This document shows, in pieces, positions 60,164 to 64,000 of a stretch of 64,000 nt of DNA (position 1 is the first letter of the stretch; every line of letters starts with the position of its first letter). The notes beneath the pieces were generated by a model. It was not told the origin of the DNA and made no database searches. It worked only from the letters and a program-made list of their open reading frames with translations. The stretch is from Sulfitobacter indolifex (GTDB lineage Bacteria; Pseudomonadota; Alphaproteobacteria; Rhodobacterales; Rhodobacteraceae). Position numbers and translations under genes: made by a program. The stretch is from positions 1,240,001 to 1,304,000 of the forward strand of contig NZ_CP084951.1 of NCBI RefSeq assembly GCF_022788655.1, in the 5' to 3' direction.

Positions 60164-61408
60164 TTACATGCTGTTCGCGATACCGTCTGCGAGCATCTGG
60201 ACCGCATCGGTAGAGGACATGTCCGAGTTGAAATGCGCCGTCACCACATCGGTAATCGCACCGGCCTGCGCGCCGCGCAGGGCCATGCCATGGGCATAGC
60301 TCGGCAGCAGTGAACCGCCTTCGGAACTGGCTTTCATGTCTTCGGACGACAGGTGTGCGCAGCTGTCGAATTCATCCAAGGTCACATCGGTTCGGGCCGG
60401 GATTGAGCCTTTGTTAAGGTTGAAGACCTTCTGAAAGTTCTGCCCCACGACCAGTTCAGCAAGCAGTTGCTGCCCGGCTTTCTTGTCTTCGCCATCGACG
60501 TCGAACATCGCGAAGCTGTCTACGTTGTAAAGGAAGCCTTCGCCCGGCGTAGAGGCACAGAGGAAGTCTTCGCCCGGCACTTTGCCCGCGGCCATAAACT
60601 CACCCTTCGCCCAGTCGCCCATGATCTGGAAGGCGGCTTCGCCGTTCATCACCATCGAAGTGGCGAGGTTCCAGTCACGGCCCGAGAAGTTGCTATCGAC
60701 AAAGCCACGCATGATGCGCATCTGGTCGAACACCGCGATCATAGCGTCAGAGGTGAGGGTTTCCTTGTCGAGCTCGACAAAGGCTTTACGATAGCCTTCC
60801 GGCCCGAGGATGCCCAGGGCCACGGCCTCGAATATCGTGGCGTCCTGCCAAGCCTGTCCGCCATGCGCGAGCGGGATGATCCCGGCCTCTTGCAGCTTCT
60901 CGGCGGCGGCATTGAACGCGTCCCAAGTCGTCGGCATCTCAATGCCATTGGCACTCAGTACTTCCGCATTGGCCCAGATCCAATCGACCCGGTGTACGTT
61001 AACGGGTGCGGCGCACCATGTGCCCTCGCACTTCATATGACCGGCGATTGAGGCGGGCAGCACCGCTTCCCAATTGTTGGCTTCGGCGACATCAGTGATA
61101 TCGGCCAGAACGCCTTCTTCGTACCATTCCTGAATTGCGGGGCCTTTAAGCTGTACCGCCGTCGGCGCATTGCCCGACAGCACGCGGGCGCGCAGTGCGG
61201 TCATCGCCGCGTCACCACCGCCACCGGCCACCGGCATATCGGTCCAGCTGCCGCCCTTGTCAGCGAATTCTTTCTGCAGAACGGCAACGGATTTGGCTTC
61301 GCCGCCAGATGTCCAATAGTGCAGCACTTCGGCGGTCGGTTCGGCAAAAGCCGAAGTTGATACAATCATCGACAGAGCAGAGACTGCCCCAGTTACATAG
61401 GTTTTCAT
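60164..61408 (-). CDS. gtsA: Glucose-type periplasmic sugar-binding protein
   Basis: 414 residues from the ATG at 61408, with GGGAGGAAA upstream. Signal peptide ending STSAFA. The mature start EVLHYWTSGGEAKSVAVL and the blocks VAGGGGDAAMTALRARVLSG and AAPVNVHRVDWIWAN, with IPLAHGGQAWQDA, closely match Pseudomonas GtsA (glucose/mannose-binding) in pattern. Glucose is therefore the likely ligand, in line with the glucokinase gene that used to close the operon. First gene of the operon, divergent from the two-component system. Confidence 0.88.
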   Translation of the reverse strand: MKTYVTGAVSALSMIVSTSAFAEPTAEVLHYWTSGGEAKSVAVLQKEFADKGGSWTDMPVAGGGGDAAMTALRARVLSGNAPTAVQLKGPAIQEWYEEGVLADITDVAEANNWEAVLPASIAGHMKCEGTWCAAPVNVHRVDWIWANAEVLSANGIEMPTTWDAFNAAAEKLQEAGIIPLAHGGQAWQDATIFEAVALGILGPEGYRKAFVELDKETLTSDAMIAVFDQMRIMRGFVDSNFSGRDWNLATSMVMNGEAAFQIMGDWAKGEFMAAGKVPGEDFLCASTPGEGFLYNVDSFAMFDVDGEDKKAGQQLLAELVVGQNFQKVFNLNKGSIPARTDVTLDEFDSCAHLSSEDMKASSEGGSLLPSYAHGMALRGAQAGAITDVVTAHFNSDMSSTDAVQMLADGIANSM

Positions 61409-61632
61409 TAGATTTCCTCCCGTGGAAATTACGGCCCTCCCAGACCGGATAACGGGAGACTGAGCCGGAAGGGCAAAGCATGCAATGTGGACATAGCGGG
61501 TATTTGCGCCCGACATGCATTTATTCCCGCCGCCCGTTACAGCTTGTTACTTAGCCATGGATTTTGTTGCATCATGTTACATAAACAAAGGCGAGGCAGC
61601 GGTATCGCGCGCCAGCCCAAGGAGGAGAGCGG

Positions 61633-62370
61633 TTGACGATTCCCCGAATTCTGGTGGTCGATGACGACCCTGAAATGCGACAGATGATGACGCAATTCCT
61701 GCGTAAACACGGGACAATCGCGCTGCCCGCCGCCACGGAAGCTGAGGTTGCGGCCCATCTCGAAAGCGGGCGTGTCGATTTGATTTTGCTCGACGTCATG
61801 CTGGGGGACGAAAACGGGCTCGATATCTGTGGGCGGTTGAGACAGGAGCAGGACGTGCCGATCATCATGGTGTCGGCGCTCTCGGCAGACCACCAGCGCA
61901 TGGAGGGCTATGCCGTCGGGGCCGATGATTACATCGCCAAGCCGTTTAATCCCGAACTCCTGCTCGCTCGCGTAAAGGCCGTGCTGCACCGAACGCAGCG
62001 ATCGTCTTCGTTGGTACATCGCCGCAACACCAAGACGTTCACCTTTTCCGGCTGGACCTATGACGCAAAGCACAACGAGGCGCGCTCGCCTGCCGGGGTG
62101 CAGGTTTCCCTTTCCCGGCGCGAAACAGCCCTGCTGCGGGTGCTTCTCGCAAATCCCCATATTCCCCTGACCCGCGAGGAGATCGCCGCCGCGCTTGACG
62201 TCACAGGCGAGGCAGAGCCGCAGGGCGAAGGGCTTGGCCGCGCCATCGACGTGCTGGTTGGGCGGCTGCGCTCAAAGATTGAGGCAGACCCCAAGCACCC
62301 CAAATTCCTCAAAACCGAACGTGGGGTCGGCTACGTCTTTGCAGTCGACGTGATGGAACAGGACACGTGA
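61633..62370 (+). CDS. OmpR-family response regulator, likely controlling the glucose transporter
   Basis: 245 residues from TTG at 61633, preceded by a strong GGAGGAGAG. Receiver domain (1-118) with acidic pair DDD at about 10-12, phospho-acceptor aspartate in LILLDVML (about 54) and lysine in YIAKPF. The C-terminal winged helix (about 135-240) includes LSRRETALLRVLLANP and VDVLVGRLRSKIEADPKHP. It is transcribed divergently from gtsA (225-bp gap) and overlaps its sensor kinase. In Pseudomonas, the GltR/GtrS pair beside the glucose ABC genes controls glucose uptake; the same layout here suggests the same role. Confidence 0.88.
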   Translation: MTIPRILVVDDDPEMRQMMTQFLRKHGTIALPAATEAEVAAHLESGRVDLILLDVMLGDENGLDICGRLRQEQDVPIIMVSALSADHQRMEGYAVGADDYIAKPFNPELLLARVKAVLHRTQRSSSLVHRRNTKTFTFSGWTYDAKHNEARSPAGVQVSLSRRETALLRVLLANPHIPLTREEIAAALDVTGEAEPQGEGLGRAIDVLVGRLRSKIEADPKHPKFLKTERGVGYVFAVDVMEQDT

Positions 62371-63815
62371 TCAAGCGCCGCAGCCTTCGGACGATCGGCA
62401 GCCTCCTCGTTATCGGGGCCTTCATAGCGGGCGGGCTTGCCGTCTGGCTTTGGGGCCATTCAAATGCAAGCTGGCGGGCGCATCAGGAGCGGGCCTATGT
62501 CGCGGGCATCAACCTTTATTACGCTGTGCAAAACGGCACTGTCCCGGCCGAAGATGTGCAAATTCGGGCCCTATCCTCGGAAGATCAGGCCCAAGCCGCT
62601 AACGGAGCCTTTCGCCAGATTTCGCATGCCCCTCACGCCGCGCGGGTGACCATCGTCTTGATCTCTGCCGACAGCGCCAACAGTCAGACCGGTGCGCCCC
62701 TCACCATGGCGATCCTGTCGCCCGATCTTATCTACAAACTGGCCGAGATTCCCAACCGCGCTAATCAAACGGCAGCGGAAAAGACTGGCGAGGTCTTTCG
62801 ACTGGTAGCCTCCTATTGCACCGATCCGGTCGTGCTTGCCCAGATGGGCAGCGCCCCGTGGTTCGAGATCGACGGCGCTTCGGTGCTCAACTGCGACGCA
62901 GCGCCCGCTGACCATCGCATGTGGGCGGTTCTGCTTGCCGCACTTTCCATGGGGGCGATCCTCACGGTGATCCTGAACCTCTCGGCTGAGTTTTCGCAAT
63001 TCGCCGAACAGTTGCGCAGCCGCCGACGCATCGGTGGCCCGGCAAGCTATGAGTTGCCCGGACCACAAGAATTGCAGGAGATCGTCGCCGCCGTGAACAG
63101 TTTCCTCGAGGATGAGCGCCAGCAACTGTCGAGCCGCGCCGCCGTCCTTTCAGGCGTCAGTCACGACCTCGGCACACCCGCCACGCGGCTTCGGCTGCGG
63201 ACTGCGCTGATCCCGGATTCAGAACTGCGCCAGAAGCTTGAGGCCGATATCGACAGCATGACAGGCATCATTGAAAGCGTGCTGACTTATACGCGGGCCG
63301 AGATGAACGTCGAAGCGCCCCGTAAACTCTCGCTCGGCTCGCTGATCGATTCAATTGTCGCGGACTACCAGGATATGGGCAAGGATGTGACCTTCCGCGA
63401 AGGCTCTGACATTGTCGTGCAGGGCGCGCGTTCCGTCTTCACGTCGCGACAGGGCCAAAGCGTATTCGCACCAGACCGGGACGTCACCGTGATGGGGCGG
63501 CCAATCTCGCTTGAACGCGCGGTAACAAACCTGATTGAAAATGCCCTCAAATACGGCCGACGCGCTACCGTCGCGTTGGAAGCCGATGCCCAGACGGCAA
63601 CAATCGTTATCGAAGACGAAGGCTCGGAAAGCTCCGCTGCGGATATGGAAGCTCTGATGGCGCCATTCCAGCGAGGTACCAACACAGCAACGATAGACGG
63701 CTATGGCCTTGGCCTTACTATCGTCGCAGCGATTGCAAAATTGCATGGCGGGTCGTTGTCGTTCAAGGACACGCCCGTCGGCCTATCCGCCTGCCTTGTG
63801 ATCGACAGAGGTTGA
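62367..63815 (+). CDS. Membrane sensor histidine kinase, partner of the response regulator
   Basis: 482 residues from GTG at 62367, overlapping the regulator stop (GTGA). Two membrane helices at about 10-28 and 188-206 bound a periplasmic sensor domain of about 160 residues. A linker like a HAMP region follows, then the dimerisation helix with the phospho-acceptor histidine in SGVSHDLGTPATRLRLR. The ATPase domain has the N-box NLIENALKYG, G1 VIEDEGS and G2 GYGLGLTIV. The H-box reads HDLGTP rather than HDLRTP. The periplasmic domain may sense sugar or binding protein; ligand unknown. Confidence 0.88.
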   Translation: MIKRRSLRTIGSLLVIGAFIAGGLAVWLWGHSNASWRAHQERAYVAGINLYYAVQNGTVPAEDVQIRALSSEDQAQAANGAFRQISHAPHAARVTIVLISADSANSQTGAPLTMAILSPDLIYKLAEIPNRANQTAAEKTGEVFRLVASYCTDPVVLAQMGSAPWFEIDGASVLNCDAAPADHRMWAVLLAALSMGAILTVILNLSAEFSQFAEQLRSRRRIGGPASYELPGPQELQEIVAAVNSFLEDERQQLSSRAAVLSGVSHDLGTPATRLRLRTALIPDSELRQKLEADIDSMTGIIESVLTYTRAEMNVEAPRKLSLGSLIDSIVADYQDMGKDVTFREGSDIVVQGARSVFTSRQGQSVFAPDRDVTVMGRPISLERAVTNLIENALKYGRRATVALEADAQTATIVIEDEGSESSAADMEALMAPFQRGTNTATIDGYGLGLTIVAAIAKLHGGSLSFKDTPVGLSACLVIDRG

Positions 63816-63903
63816 TTGAAGAGGTCAATTGGTGCCGCGCAACGGCTTTCATCGTGATGCCGCTTTTGGAATATTTATAGTGACGAAATGCTCGCCGTTT
63901 TAA

Positions 63904-64000
63904 TCGCTGCTCTTTATCGCGATTGGCAGCATCGTCATAGGCGCAGGCATCTCAACGCCCGTTGCGCACTTCTTTGCGTTTTATTGTGGCGTATTGGCCG
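63904..64000 (+). pseudogene. Fragment resembling a TRAP transporter large permease (runs off window)
   Basis: After a TAA at 63901 the frame reads LLFIAIGSIVIGAGISTPVAHFFAFYCGVLA to the window edge. The end (VAHFFAFYCGVLA) resembles the PVAHFFVFYFGVL segment of DctM/fused TRAP permeases, and the first part resembles the preceding helix. There is no start codon, and an alternative frame from the ATG at 63889 covers the left part, so it looks like a frameshifted or deleted remnant. The 90 bp before it hold nothing else. Confidence 0.35.

Overview
The window looks like a chromosomal segment of a marine alphaproteobacterium of the Rhodobacteraceae (Roseobacter group). This rests on high GC, a PLP-dependent 5-aminolevulinate synthase (hemA) for the C4 heme route, IspG, a DksA with a single cysteine in its zinc-finger region, a bacterial Bpt-type aminoacyl-tRNA-protein transferase, DUF2852 and DUF2927 proteins, and gene order typical of that family. 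The species cannot be named from the sequence. Layout, 1-50.6 kb: mostly ordinary core chromosome. 1-5.7 kb carries a cut-off glycerophosphodiesterase, a SufT-like Fe-S protein, a RimB-RimK fusion and an SPFH/NfeD/MscS membrane operon. 5.8-10.9 kb has tgt, an old yellow enzyme and lon. 10.9-13.0 kb is a tRNA-rich stretch (Val-CAC, Val-TAC, two Asp-GTC). Behind tRNA-Val(TAC) lies a 114-bp tandem array in which the 3' third of the tRNA is repeated three more times, a layout resembling the E. coli tyrT/rtT locus. 13-30 kb holds an M20 peptidase, a GAF histidine kinase, hemA, a RodZ-like protein, ispG, a DsbA-like pair, an aminotransferase, an AmiC-type amidase, PBP1A, prfB and an amidase. 30-33 kb is ilvBN with an attenuation leader peptide too short for ordinary gene calling. 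33-46 kb holds bpt, ybaK, glnE, an rlmI-like methyltransferase with a PIN protein, the MoxR/VWA/DUF2927 group and dksA. 46-50.6 kb has arginase plus ornithine cyclodeaminase behind a strong inverted repeat, then a DsbB-like and a VTT-domain protein. Layout, 50.7-57.1 kb: an accessory island begins directly after tRNA-Leu(CAA). It is gene-poor and decayed (an IS1182-type transposase stub, a strong inverted repeat, orphan reading-frame scraps). It also carries an apparently intact two-gene operon coding for an animal-type heme peroxidase and a subtilase, facing a small free-standing protein that resembles the subtilase propeptide. The right edge is a junction at about 57,118, where the N-terminus of a patatin-like phospholipase runs into the N-terminus of a glucokinase gene on the other strand; both genes are broken. 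Layout, 57.2-64 kb: a glucose-type ABC transporter (gtsABCD-like) whose last gene, glucokinase, is the one destroyed, with a divergent OmpR-type response regulator and sensor kinase resembling the GltR/GtrS glucose regulators. The window ends in a fragment resembling a TRAP permease. The observations most worth following are the peroxidase/subtilase/propeptide module, the tRNA-Val 3'-end repeat array, the ilv leader, and the glucokinase/patatin junction.
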